In this document: in pieces, positions 27,094 through 35,563 of the stretch
Layout of the letters: the number at the start of each line of letters is the position of its first letter
How positions within the stretch are numbered: the first letter of the stretch is position 1
Assembly: GCA_039978895.1 (NCBI GenBank)
Contig: JBDWAL010000009.1
Span: 14,688 to 78,687 of the forward strand
From: Aliishimia sp039978895
GTDB taxonomy: Bacteria; Pseudomonadota; Alphaproteobacteria; Rhodobacterales; Rhodobacteraceae
DNA: 64,000 nt
Reading direction: 5' to 3'
Translations under genes and position numbers: made by a program
The notes under the pieces: generated by a model
The model's input: only the letters and a program-made list of their open reading frames with translations
The model's database searches: none
Told to the model about the DNA's origin: nothing

Positions 27094-27108
27094 AATACTA
27101 GTATACCA
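27094..27108. promoter_or_regulatory. candidate GntR operator, copy 2
   Basis: Minus-strand TGGTATACTAGTATT, containing the perfect palindrome ATACTAGTAT (27095-27104). It lies about 120 bases upstream of the TRAP binding-protein start codon and matches the copy at 26042 in 13 of 15 positions. Confidence 0.65.
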
Positions 27109-27226
27109 ATCATTGGGAGTGAGCTGCTAATCAGAGTGCAGATATTCGCCAGTGCGCAAAACGGTCTCTTGGACTGTCAGATAAACTGACGTGAGAGACG
27201 ATGAAACAAGATCGGGAGGGATCAAT

Positions 27227-28222
27227 ATGATGCTAAAAACCACATTCAAACAGAGCCTTGTGGGCGCTGCTATGGTCGGTGCCATGGCCGTCGCAGGTAC
27301 ATCTGCATCCGCCGCTGAACTGCGCGGCTGGAACATTCACGTTGAAGACTATCCAGTCTCCATCGCCATGGAATCATTCATGGCAGAAGTTGCCGAAAAA
27401 ACCGGTGGCGCTGTAACAGGCAAAATCTTCCACAATGGTGTTTTGGGCAGCCAGCCTGACGCGATTGAGCAAATTCGCCTTGGAATCATCGATTTTGGTG
27501 AATTCAGCCTTGGACCGATGGGTCAATCGATCCCTGAAACCAATGTCGTGTCTCTTCCCTTCATTTTCCCATCCATCCCAAAGATGTATGAGTTGATGGA
27601 CGGTGATGTAGGTGAAGCCATCGGCGCAGGCATGATTGCAAAAGGCATCGTTCCACTTGGTTGGTATGACGCTGGCGCACGTTCTTTCTATAACTCAGTT
27701 CGCCCAATCAACACACCTGCAGACGTCGAAGGTCTGAAAGTTCGTGTGATGAGCAATGATCTGTTTGTTGGTATGGTTGAATCCATGGACGGCAACGCAA
27801 CACCAATGGCATTTGGTGAAGTTTACCAGTCAATCAAAACTGGTGTTGTTGATGGTGCGGAAAACAACCCGCCATCCTATGAGTCAACAAACCACTTCGA
27901 AGTTGCAAAATACTACTCACTGACTGAGCACCTGATCATTCCTGAGTGCCTGTGCATGAGCCTGAAAACATGGGAAAAAATGACCCCTGAGCAACAGGCG
28001 ATCTTGAAAGAAGCCGGTCACAAAAGTGCCGTTCAACAGCGTGAATTGTGGCAGGCACGTGAAGCAGCCAGCATGAAGATCGTTCAAGCAGGTGGCACAA
28101 CAGTCAACACAATCGCAGACAAGGGTCCTTTCCAAGCCGCTATGGCGCCGGTCTATGACCAGTTCCTTACAGCGAACCCTGACTTGGCAAGCCTCGTCGA
28201 CTTGATCCGCAACGCGAATTAA
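27227..28222 (+). CDS. dctP: TRAP transporter solute-binding protein (DctP family), second system
   Basis: A 331-residue exported protein starting at 27227, where GGGAGGG lies just upstream; the frame is open from 27191. A Sec signal peptide (TFKQSLVGAAMVGAMAVAGTSASA) is followed by AELRGWNIHVEDYPVSIAMESFMAEVAEKTGG. The ligand region is INTPADVEGLKVRVMSNDLFVGMVESMDGNATPMAFGEVYQSIKTGVVDGAENNPPSYES, with the conserved arginine of KVRVM. The context (GntR regulator, kduD-kduI convergent at the end) suggests a uronate or unsaturated oligosaccharide breakdown product as ligand; this is an inference. Confidence 0.93.
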   Translation: MMLKTTFKQSLVGAAMVGAMAVAGTSASAAELRGWNIHVEDYPVSIAMESFMAEVAEKTGGAVTGKIFHNGVLGSQPDAIEQIRLGIIDFGEFSLGPMGQSIPETNVVSLPFIFPSIPKMYELMDGDVGEAIGAGMIAKGIVPLGWYDAGARSFYNSVRPINTPADVEGLKVRVMSNDLFVGMVESMDGNATPMAFGEVYQSIKTGVVDGAENNPPSYESTNHFEVAKYYSLTEHLIIPECLCMSLKTWEKMTPEQQAILKEAGHKSAVQQRELWQAREAASMKIVQAGGTTVNTIADKGPFQAAMAPVYDQFLTANPDLASLVDLIRNAN

Positions 28223-28238
28223 GTTTGACCTGATTTAG

Positions 28239-28270
28239 CAAAGGCCCGTTGATAACTCGACGGGCCTTTG
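28239..28270 (+). terminator. hairpin between dctP and dctQ (attenuator candidate)
   Basis: Perfect 11-bp stem CAAAGGCCCGT / ACGGGCCTTTG with a 10-base loop, 17 bases after the dctP stop and followed by a weak T-rich run (TCTTTG). It is probably a partial terminator that keeps the binding protein above the permeases. It parallels the stem in the first TRAP operon. Confidence 0.7.
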
Positions 28271-28324
28271 TCTTTGAGTGTCTCGTTTTACTGGCGAAAT
28301 GACACGACAAAATAGGAGACCCTG

Positions 28325-28855
28325 ATGGTGGGGCAGTCTTCCAAAATCGCGACATTAGAAACAGCCGTGGATATGGTCCGCGCAGCATGTATCTTCATCG
28401 CGTCAATCGCTTTAGTGGTGCTCATCTCAACCTTTGGCTGGCTCGTCTTCGGCCGCTACGTGTTAAATGCGACACCGACTTGGGTTGAACAACTTGCGCT
28501 TCTTTTGATCTGTTACATCGCATTCCTTGGCGCCGCAGCTGGGGTAAAGGAAAATACTCACCTAGGAGTATCCTTGTTCCGCGATGCAATGCCCGAGAAC
28601 GTTCAGAAAATTCTGATGATCGCGATCGACCTTATTCTCGCGGCGTTCGGCGGCGTGATGCTCTTTGCTGGCGTGACCTTGATGCAATTCGGCTGGGGTA
28701 CTTTGTTGCCCATGCTCGATATTCCCGAAAGTTTTCGGACCCTTGCTATCACGTCATGTGGCGGCTTGATCCTTTTGTTCTCTGGTCTGCGTGGCGTTCT
28801 GCGCATTCTCTCATTCTCCGACTGGCACACAGTCCATAAAGACTTGGATATCTGA
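28325..28855 (+). CDS. dctQ: TRAP transporter small permease (DctQ family), second system
   Basis: A 176-residue protein with four hydrophobic segments and AGGAG upstream of the start. The conserved central segment GAAAGVKENTHLGVSLFRDAMP (near residue 75) matches DctQ. The next gene starts three bases after its stop. Confidence 0.9.
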   Translation: MVGQSSKIATLETAVDMVRAACIFIASIALVVLISTFGWLVFGRYVLNATPTWVEQLALLLICYIAFLGAAAGVKENTHLGVSLFRDAMPENVQKILMIAIDLILAAFGGVMLFAGVTLMQFGWGTLLPMLDIPESFRTLAITSCGGLILLFSGLRGVLRILSFSDWHTVHKDLDI

Positions 28856-28858
28856 ACC

Positions 28859-30139
28859 ATGGGTCTGACAATCCTCTTGCTTACTTTCGGCCTCTTTGTT
28901 GTGGTCGGAATGCCCGTCGCCTTTGCCATGGGTATCGCTGCCGCCACTGCCTTTTGGTACGAAGGCTTTCCAATGCTCATCACGTTCCAAAGGGCTACGT
29001 CCGGCGTGTCGGTGTTTTCGCTCTTGGCCATTCCATTCTTCGTCTTTGCTGGCGAAGTGATGTTGCACGGTGGCATCGCTGCGCGTTTGGTTAAGCTGGC
29101 CGCCGCCCTCGTGGGTCACTTGAAAGGTGGCTTGGCAATGGTGAACATTTTTTCATCCATGCTCTTTGGTGGCATTTCCGGGTCTGCTGTTGCGGATATC
29201 TCTGCTTTGGGGTCCTTGCTGATCCCAGTTATGAAAGAGCGCGGCTATCGCCCTGATTTCGCAGTCAACGTCACTGTAACATCTTCTATTGCGGGCATTG
29301 TTATTCCGCCAAGCCATAACATGATCATTTTTGCTGTGGCCGCTGGCGGCGGTATCTCAGTGTCAAAATTGTTCCTTGCGGGTGTGATCCCCGGCATGCT
29401 GATGTGCTTTTGTCTTGCCGTTGCGGCCTACGCGCTATCGATCAAACACAAATACCCTGCCGAGCCCTTCCCAGGATGGGGTGAAGTTGGGCGGAGTGCC
29501 GCAGACGCGATTCCGGGTTTCATTACCGCGGTCATCATTGTCGGTGGCACCTTGTCCGGCGTCTTTACCGTAACTGAATCAGGTGCCTTCGGTGCGATCT
29601 ATGCGTTGGTTCTGACCAAGTTCTACTACCGTTCGCTTACTTGGGACGCCTTCGTTCTGGCCGTAACTGGCGCTGTGCGCACGACGTCCATGGTGATGAT
29701 CTTGATCGCCTTCGCATCGTCCTTTGCTTACCTACTGGCGCTTTATCAGGTTCCAGCCAAGCTTAGTGATCTGCTGGTTTCTGTCTCGGACAACCCAATC
29801 ATCATCTTACTTATGATCAACCTCATCTTGCTGGTCTTGGGCATGATCATGGATATGGCTGCGCTTATCCTGATTTGCACACCGATCTTCTTGCCGATTG
29901 CAAAAGGCCTTGGCATGGATCCCACGCAGTTTGGTATCATGATGTTGGTGAACCTTGGTCTTGGTCTGTGCACGCCGCCGGTTGGAACATGTTTGTTCGT
30001 CGGCTGCGCTGTTGGTAAGATCAAAATTGAAGAAGCTCTGAAGTCGATCTGGCCGTTCTATCTGGCCATCCTCTTCGCGCTGATCCTCGTCACTTATGTT
30101 CCTGCAGTTTCTTTGTGGCTGCCTTCCGTACTCGACTAA
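28859..30139 (+). CDS. dctM: TRAP transporter large permease (DctM family), second system
   Basis: A 426-residue, about 12-segment membrane protein. DctM features are LLAIPFFVFAGEVMLHGGIAARLVKLA, FGGISGSAVADISALGSLLIPVM, and LGLCTPPVGTCLFVGCAVGKI near the C-terminus. It completes the second TRAP importer and is followed 26 bases later by a thioredoxin-fold gene in the same direction. Confidence 0.94.
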   Translation: MGLTILLLTFGLFVVVGMPVAFAMGIAAATAFWYEGFPMLITFQRATSGVSVFSLLAIPFFVFAGEVMLHGGIAARLVKLAAALVGHLKGGLAMVNIFSSMLFGGISGSAVADISALGSLLIPVMKERGYRPDFAVNVTVTSSIAGIVIPPSHNMIIFAVAAGGGISVSKLFLAGVIPGMLMCFCLAVAAYALSIKHKYPAEPFPGWGEVGRSAADAIPGFITAVIIVGGTLSGVFTVTESGAFGAIYALVLTKFYYRSLTWDAFVLAVTGAVRTTSMVMILIAFASSFAYLLALYQVPAKLSDLLVSVSDNPIIILLMINLILLVLGMIMDMAALILICTPIFLPIAKGLGMDPTQFGIMMLVNLGLGLCTPPVGTCLFVGCAVGKIKIEEALKSIWPFYLAILFALILVTYVPAVSLWLPSVLD

Positions 30140-30165
30140 AAAATTCCTTCAGAAAGGTCTTAAAC

Positions 30166-30684
30166 ATGCCTACGCCTAAGCCAGTTCCAGCTAGTATCCT
30201 CGCGCCGATGTCATTTCCCAAACTTGGAGGTGGCGAAATCACAGTTGGCGGTTCACGCGAGAATTGGACTCTTTTCGTTGTCTATCGCGGCAAGCATTGC
30301 GGGAGATGTAAAAAATACCTCAACCTCCTGAACGGGATGCTGGGCGAATGGACCGATGCAGATTTCGACGTGGCCGTTGTGTCTGCTGATCCAAAAGAAA
30401 AAGCAGAAGCGGATCAGGCTGAATTCGGTTGGACCTTCGACATCGGCTATGACCTTAGCGAAGAGCAGATGACAACACTTGGCGTCTATGTTTCAGACCC
30501 GCTGTCATCCGGCGAAACAGATCGTCGTTTTGCAGAGCCCGGCACGTTTGTGATCCGTCCAGATGGCAGCATCTTGATGATCGCAATTTCAAATGGTCCA
30601 TCTGCCCGTCCGGACCTTGTTGAATTGCTCGATGGTATGATCTTCACGCGCGAGAACGACAAACCACCACGCGGTAACGTCTAA
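30166..30684 (+). CDS. peroxiredoxin/thioredoxin-fold protein in the TRAP operon
   Basis: A 172-residue protein starting at 30166 (MPTPKPVPASILAPMSFPKLGGGEI), with AGAAAGG upstream. It has an AhpC/TSA-like fold: ENWTLFVVYRGKHCGRCKKYLNLLNGML contains a CxxC (CGRC) at about residues 44-47, then AVVSADPKEKAEADQAEFGWTFDIGYDL and EPGTFVIRPDGSILMIAISNGPSARP. It lacks a signal peptide. It is probably a cytoplasmic thiol reductase or peroxidase. Association with a TRAP operon is unusual and its link to sugar-acid breakdown is not obvious. A strong terminator follows. Confidence 0.8.
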   Translation: MPTPKPVPASILAPMSFPKLGGGEITVGGSRENWTLFVVYRGKHCGRCKKYLNLLNGMLGEWTDADFDVAVVSADPKEKAEADQAEFGWTFDIGYDLSEEQMTTLGVYVSDPLSSGETDRRFAEPGTFVIRPDGSILMIAISNGPSARPDLVELLDGMIFTRENDKPPRGNV

Positions 30685-30712
30685 TACTCTGATATCTAAG
30701 TCCTAGAGACTG

Positions 30713-30745
30713 AAAGGCTGGCACCAAAAGGCGCCAGCCTTTTTT
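30713..30745. terminator. terminator after the TRAP operon
   Basis: Perfect 10-bp stem AAAGGCTGGC / GCCAGCCTTT with a 10-base loop and a T run on the plus strand. It sits between the stop at 30684 and the convergent kduD stop at 30744, so it may serve both. Confidence 0.88.
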
Positions 30746-31469
30746 ATCGCGCCAACCAACCACCGTCGACGTTCAAAACCGCACCATGAATGTAGTTGGC
30801 TGCAGGCGAAGCCAGAAAGACAGATGTTTCGGCAATGTCATCCGCCCTGCCCCACCGCCCCGCAGGAATACGATCTAGGATCGCTTTGTTTCGCTCTGGG
30901 TCGGCGCGTAAAGCTTCAGTGTTATTGGTTTCAATATACCCCGGCGCAATGGCGTTCACGTTGATGCCCTTTGCGGCCCACTCGTTGGCCATGATCTTGG
31001 TCAACCCAGCGACACCGTGTTTGGCAGCCGTGTAGGATGGCACGCGAATGCCACCCTGAAATGACAAAAGGGACGCGATATTGACGATTTTACCTGCACC
31101 ACGTGGCAAGGCAGCCTTTGCAAAAGCCTGACACGTGAAGAACACTGCCTTGAGGTTCACATCCATAACCTCATCCCAATCCGTTTCTGAGAAATCAACG
31201 CTTTCATCGCGCCGGATTATACCCGCGTTGTTCACAAGGATATCAATTTGGCGCGTCTCAAAGGTGTCCTTGGCGGCCATAGGGTCCGCAAAATCTAGCG
31301 TCAGGTCTTCTGCACTATCGATCATTGCAACGGTCTCAGTACACGAAGACCGCCCAGCACAAATGACATGCGCCCCCGCGCGCCCCATTGCTTTTGCGAT
31401 TGCTTGCCCGATGCCTGTGTTGGCACCAGTGACAAGTACGGTTTGTCCTTCAAGTGAAAAAGGGTTCAT
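30744..31469 (-). CDS. kduD: 2-dehydro-3-deoxy-D-gluconate 5-dehydrogenase (KduD)
   Basis: A 241-residue SDR. MNPFSLEGQTVLVTGANTGIGQAIAKAMGRAGAHVICAGRS contains the TGANTGIG cofactor motif; NNAGIIRRDESVDFSETDWDEVMDVNLKAVFFTCQAFAK and the catalytic YTAAKHGVAGLTK (near residue 150) closely match KduD. KduD interconverts 2,5-diketo-3-deoxygluconate and 2-keto-3-deoxygluconate in the pectin/uronate pathway. It overlaps kduI by four bases (ATGA at 31466-31469), which strengthens the assignment. Confidence 0.92.
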   Translation of the reverse strand: MNPFSLEGQTVLVTGANTGIGQAIAKAMGRAGAHVICAGRSSCTETVAMIDSAEDLTLDFADPMAAKDTFETRQIDILVNNAGIIRRDESVDFSETDWDEVMDVNLKAVFFTCQAFAKAALPRGAGKIVNIASLLSFQGGIRVPSYTAAKHGVAGLTKIMANEWAAKGINVNAIAPGYIETNNTEALRADPERNKAILDRIPAGRWGRADDIAETSVFLASPAANYIHGAVLNVDGGWLAR

Positions 31470-32293
31470 CGCAGTTCATCCATTCCCACCATATCCATGT
31501 CTGTGAAATCAGCATTGTCGCCTGCCATGGCCCAGCAAAACGTATAAGATGCCGTACCTGCACCCGCGTGGATCGACCAAGGGGGCGACACAACAGCCTC
31601 TTCATTGGCCATAACAATGTGACGAGTCTCGTCCGGCTTTCCCATAAGATGGAACACCCGGCTATTTTCCGGAACGTCAAAATACATATAGGCCTCCATT
31701 CTGCGATCATGCACATGAACAGGCATCGTATTCCAAACACTTCCGGGTTCAAACTGCGTGTATCCCATTGAAAGTTGGCAAGTTTCGCACACGTCAGGGT
31801 GTAAAAATTGAATAATTACCCTTTGGTTAGCAGTCTCAGGCGCGCCCATTTCAATGCGGCGTGCGTCTGATGGTTTTATCAGTTTAGTTGGACAGATTCG
31901 ATGCGCGGGTGAAGAGGTGATGTAAAACCGTCCGGCCCCTGAGAACTCAATTCCCCCCGCGCCTTTACCGACATACAGCAGGTCACCTTTCTCAAGTGTG
32001 TAAATATCCCCCTTGACCTTCACCGCACCAGTGTCGCCAATGTTCAATATCCCCATTTCGCGGCGATCAAGGAAACTTGGTGTACCGGTTTCTGCCATAT
32101 GATCGAGCGTCACAGGACTGTTGGCAGGCACAGCCGAGCCAACAATCAGCCGGTCGTAATGTGTGTAAACAAGGTTGATTTCGTCGGCGGCAAACAACCC
32201 ACCAATGTGGAAATTGGCCCGCAACGCGGTTGTATCCATTGCCTTTGCAGCTTCTGGATCAATGGCATAACGAGTTTCAGTCTTAAGCGTCAT
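31466..32293 (-). CDS. kduI: 5-dehydro-4-deoxy-D-glucuronate isomerase (KduI)
   Basis: A 275-residue cupin-fold isomerase. TRYAIDPEAAKAMDTTALRANFHIGGLFAADEINLVYTHYDRLIVG at the N-terminus and QFEPGSVWNTMPVHVHDRRMEAYMYFDVPENSRVFHLMGKPDETRHIVMANEEAVVSPPWSIHAGAGT in the C-terminal half are KduI signatures, with the zinc-binding HVHDRRMEAY. It converts 5-keto-4-deoxyuronate, made by pectate or glycosaminoglycan lyases, to 2,5-diketo-3-deoxygluconate. No polysaccharide lyase gene lies nearby, so the cell may import the unsaturated monomers via the TRAP system. Confidence 0.94.
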   Translation of the reverse strand: MTLKTETRYAIDPEAAKAMDTTALRANFHIGGLFAADEINLVYTHYDRLIVGSAVPANSPVTLDHMAETGTPSFLDRREMGILNIGDTGAVKVKGDIYTLEKGDLLYVGKGAGGIEFSGAGRFYITSSPAHRICPTKLIKPSDARRIEMGAPETANQRVIIQFLHPDVCETCQLSMGYTQFEPGSVWNTMPVHVHDRRMEAYMYFDVPENSRVFHLMGKPDETRHIVMANEEAVVSPPWSIHAGAGTASYTFCWAMAGDNADFTDMDMVGMDELR

Positions 32294-32595
32294 TCGGGCG
32301 TCCTTATTAAAAATGGTTCTCGGCTTGGGATGCCTCTCCGCGAGAGATACATCGGGGTGTGGACAGGCCTTTCTTTAGAGCGTGAAGAGCGCGATCATCA
32401 GGTTCGCTTTCGCTTGCAAAGACACCATGAAGGGCTGCAGGTGTACTTCATCGCGCCTCATGCAAGCACTCTCTCGCACCTCCAACTTAATTGGTACGAC
32501 GCACCTTGATTTCAAAGATGCGTAACGGTCACATAAAACGCATCGTTGGCTCAAAAACAAAGCTCTTGGTTCTACGCTGCAGCCACGCTACCCGC
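32294..32595. other. intergenic region upstream of kduI
   Basis: About 300 bases between the VOC gene stop and the kduI start, which must hold the kduI promoter. I see no clear ORF or repeat here. Confidence 0.4.
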
Positions 32596-32970
32596 TCATT
32601 CTGTCTCGGGTCTAAAATCAATATGGATGTGGTTCCCATCCAAATCCGCGAGGTTGATTTGCGTGATAGATAAACCTGGAACTGGATCCACCGAATGTTC
32701 GATGCCAAGCGTTTGCAAATGATCAATGAGGTCTTGCTGCCCTGATGCCTGAAACGCGAAATGTTCAATTTTGGGCTCCGTTGACGCGCATTCCTCATCC
32801 ACTTCGACAAGGTGAATAACGGGATCATCACCCACGTAAATCCAAGCGCCCCCGAACGGGAAGTTAGGACGAAACCCTGCTTTTAGACCAAGTACGCGAT
32901 CATACCACTCTATCATCTGTTCAAGTTTGTCAGTGCGTAGATTGACGTGGTCCAGTCGATTGATTTTCAT
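32596..32970 (-). CDS. VOC (glyoxalase-fold) family protein
   Basis: A 124-residue protein starting at 32970 (MKINRLDHVNLRTDKLEQMIEWYDRVLGLKAGFRPNFPFGGAWIYVG), with AGAGG nine bases upstream. Both VOC halves are present: the N-terminal DHVNLRT with a metal-ligand histidine, the central PVIHLVE and HFAFQASG histidines, and the C-terminal LADLDGNHIHIDFR. It may be a dioxygenase- or isomerase-type enzyme. It belongs to the decayed catabolic locus that follows (IclR and BKACE remnants). Confidence 0.87.
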   Translation of the reverse strand: MKINRLDHVNLRTDKLEQMIEWYDRVLGLKAGFRPNFPFGGAWIYVGDDPVIHLVEVDEECASTEPKIEHFAFQASGQQDLIDHLQTLGIEHSVDPVPGLSITQINLADLDGNHIHIDFRPETE

Positions 32971-33032
32971 GCCAGAGCCTCTTTGCTTTTCAGATAACTG
33001 CACCATTCTTTAACTGTTTCTTTGAAGAAATG

Positions 33033-33360
33033 TCACGTGACAAGGAACGCCGCTCTCACCGTTTCCATACAGGCCTGAAGGCCCTGATGAACCGTACCAA
33101 AACGACTGCTTGGCGCAGGAACTGAAGTTGCGAATATACCTCCGTTCTGACCAGAAATTGCAAAGCCTAGCGCACTCACGCCTTCGATATGTTCGTTTTC
33201 GTCACAGGCCAATTGGCCGTTTCGAATTTGGGAGAGTTCGACAAGCAAGGACCCCAGCTTGATCTCATATTCTGGATGCGCTGCACCTTCGCGTAGGATC
33301 AGTTTTTCTGCGGTGGTTCATCAAGACATACAAGGGCCGCCTTGCCCTTTAGTGAACTTA
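33033..33360 (-). pseudogene. IclR-family regulator remnant (C-terminal effector domain)
   Basis: Reading the minus strand gives LSSLKGKAALVCLDEPPQK in one frame and, after a one-base shift near 33317, KLILREGAAHPEYEIKLGSLLVELSQIRNGQLACDENEHIEGVSALGFAISGQNGGIFATSVPAPSSRF in another. This is the typical IclR effector-domain pattern (GKA.L..L, then GxA.D.EE...GV..LA.PI). The N-terminal HTH is absent and a stop codon lies just upstream. It is therefore a frameshifted, truncated relic. Confidence 0.75.
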
Positions 33361-33432
33361 AGTCATCGGTTTAGGTATCAATGCCTCAACTGACCTTATT
33401 TCGACGACGTCGACATAAAACGTAAGCATTAG

Positions 33433-33637
33433 ATGGTCGAAAAGGGTTTGAAGGTTGTAGGCTACGACACCCGAACCAACGATCACCCTCTGGCCACCGC
33501 GATTGGCCCTCAACCCAATGACCCGATCCATCCGCATCTTGAGCAGGAATATTTCGAATGGGTCGATGGTGTTGATTGGAAAGTTGATTTCATCTTTGTC
33601 CGTCGAAGAAAATTAATTGCTTCGCGGCACATGACAT
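33433..33637 (+). other. unrecognised ORF fragment beside the pseudogenes
   Basis: An open stretch beginning MVEKGLKVVGYDTRTNDHPLATAIGPQPNDPIHPHLEQEYFEWVD. I do not recognise the family. It ends by running out of frame into the BKACE remnant, so it is probably a decayed gene fragment. Confidence 0.35.
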
Positions 33638-34021
33638 CAAGTTTGAATATGAATGTTACGATGTTGAGCACCTCCATAACTTAAAATTCTGTATGGATAT
33701 CGGGTTGTTCAGGGCCCCAAACTTTGTCCAATTCATCTTTGGAATCCTTGGCGGAATTGGCGCCGATGTAGATCACCTTGTCTTCATGCAACTCACCGCC
33801 GACAAGCTGTTCGGCGGCGACTACCGCTGATCCGTATTCGGGGCTGGTGGCGCACAAATGGATTTGACCACGACAGCCAGCCAAATGGGTGGAGTATCAG
33901 GGTCGCCCTGGGGGACAGCTTGCTAATCTCTCCCGGTGAATTGGCGGTATTGAACGCACAGCAAGTCACAAAAATCCGCCGCATTGTTGAGGTCCTTGGC
34001 CATCGGGTATTGATCGCGTGA
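33638..34021 (+). pseudogene. BKACE (DUF849, beta-keto acid cleavage enzyme) remnant
   Basis: The plus strand reads DIKFEYECYDVEHLHNLKFCMDIGLFRAPNFVQFIFGILGGIGADVDHLVFMQLTADKLFGGDYR, then an in-frame stop, then SVFGAGGAQMDLTTTASQMGG. After a frameshift near 33900 it continues VALGDSLLISPGELAVLNAQQVTKIRRIVEVLGHRVLIA and stops. This is the C-terminal half of a BKACE/DUF849 protein (FEYECYDVxHLxNL, FVQxxFGILGGIGA, SVxGAGxxQM, AQVxKIRRIxExLG). The N-terminal half is missing. Together with the IclR relic it marks a lost catabolic locus. Confidence 0.82.
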
Positions 34022-34234
34022 ATTTCTAACCAAAGGTCTGACGCGAAATTAAAAGTCATGTGCCCGAAAGACCTGCCTTTGCGCACTTCAACCTGTTTCT
34101 TTGATTCTATACGTTAGCAATTTTGGCCAATGGTTCGCCCGAATGCGGTCCATTGCCACGGATACATCCGATGCATTTCAGAACATTCTAAGCGCATAGA
34201 CACGATACCCAAAAAGACCGACTGTGAGCATTCC

Positions 34235-35563
34235 ATGCCCGATCTAGACACACTGGCTGATGACGATCGAAAAGTTCTGATCCTTGGCGCTTATGGGCTG
34301 ATTGGTGCTGGAATAACCAATCAGCTGGTGACAGATGGCTACCATGTCACCGGGTTAGGTCGGAACGGCAAAACTGCCGAACGTGTCTTGCCGGATATTC
34401 CTTGGGTTATAAGCGACATCAGCGTATTAACTGATGCGCAAGACTGGGCCCCAATCCTTGCAGGCATTTCGGTTGTTGTGAATTGTTCCGGAGCTTTGCA
34501 GGACGGACCAGAAGATGATCTGGAAGCTGTCCACAATCACGCGGTTTCGGCCTTAGCGTCAGCTTGCGCATCTGCAAATGTGAAGCTTATCCAAATTTCG
34601 GCCGTGGGCGCATCACCGAAGGCAACAACGTCATTTTTGGCATCCAAAGCGCGCGGCGACGCAGCTATCCGGGCATCTGGTGCTACATATCAAATTTTTC
34701 GCCCCGGATTGGTGTTGGCCCGCAGTGCCTATGGCGGAACGACAATGTTGCGTATGCTCGCCGCATTCCCTGTGGTGCAACCGCTTGCGATGCCAGAAGC
34801 GCAGATTCAAACAGTGTCTCTTGATAATGTTTCCAACGTCGTCAGCGCTGCGGTAGGCGATCAATTTCCAAGCGGGTTTGAAGCTGATTTGGTTGAAGCA
34901 GAACCGCATTCGTTGCGCGATGTCGTGGGATCCATAAGACGCTGGTTAGGGTTCAGCCCAGCACGGCTTCAGATCGTGATCCCAGCGATTGGAACAACTT
35001 TAGTTTGCAAATTGGCTGATGCTTTGTCGAAACTTGGGTGGCGTTCACCATTAAGAACAACGGCGCTAAAGGTCCTGACCGAAGGCGTGAAGGGGCAAGC
35101 CGTAGATTTGACGCCCTTCGGATTGAAACCGCTCTCAAAAATGTCAGAGACTTTGAGCCAAATGCCCGCACGCGTCGAAGACAGGTTATTTGCAAGGATG
35201 GCACTGCTAACGCCATTGATGGTTCTCACTTTGGGCGTGTTTTGGTTGGCATCCGGGCTGATCGGCATCCTACGTGTGAACGAAGCTGCCCTAACCTTAG
35301 AAGCCGTTGGCTGGCCGCACGGGCTTGCTGTGGCCAGTGTCCTGTTTTGGGCTTTGGTGGATATCGCTATTGCAGGTGCCTTTGCCGTGCGAAAATTTGC
35401 GCATTTGGCCTGTTGGGCGGCGATTGCTGTGAGCCTTTTCTACCTTGCAGCATCGACCTTGTTTGTACCGGGCCTTTGGATCGATCCCTTAGGTCCGTTG
35501 ATCAAGGTCATTCCCGGAATACTATTGGCACTGGCGACACGCGTCGCCCTGGAAACCCGTTGA
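34235..35563 (+). CDS. NAD(P)-binding SDR/epimerase domain fused to a DoxX-like membrane domain
   Basis: A 442-residue fusion starting at 34235 (MPDLDTLADDDRKVLILGAYGLIGAGITNQL). Residues about 10-290 form an atypical SDR (Rossmann turn GAYGLIGAG, VVNCSGALQ). From about residue 320 there are four hydrophobic segments (MALLTPLMVLTLGVFWLASGLIGIL ... VIPGILLALATRVAL) resembling a DoxX-like domain. The stop overlaps the next gene's start (TGATG at 35561), so the two are coupled. It is probably a membrane-bound reductase or electron-transfer protein; the reaction is unknown. Confidence 0.85.
   Translation: MPDLDTLADDDRKVLILGAYGLIGAGITNQLVTDGYHVTGLGRNGKTAERVLPDIPWVISDISVLTDAQDWAPILAGISVVVNCSGALQDGPEDDLEAVHNHAVSALASACASANVKLIQISAVGASPKATTSFLASKARGDAAIRASGATYQIFRPGLVLARSAYGGTTMLRMLAAFPVVQPLAMPEAQIQTVSLDNVSNVVSAAVGDQFPSGFEADLVEAEPHSLRDVVGSIRRWLGFSPARLQIVIPAIGTTLVCKLADALSKLGWRSPLRTTALKVLTEGVKGQAVDLTPFGLKPLSKMSETLSQMPARVEDRLFARMALLTPLMVLTLGVFWLASGLIGILRVNEAALTLEAVGWPHGLAVASVLFWALVDIAIAGAFAVRKFAHLACWAAIAVSLFYLAASTLFVPGLWIDPLGPLIKVIPGILLALATRVALETR

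Noticed and set aside
32375..32560. Short minus-strand frame upstream of kduI
   Set aside because: No ribosome site or homology; position in the kduI leader suggests a chance frame.
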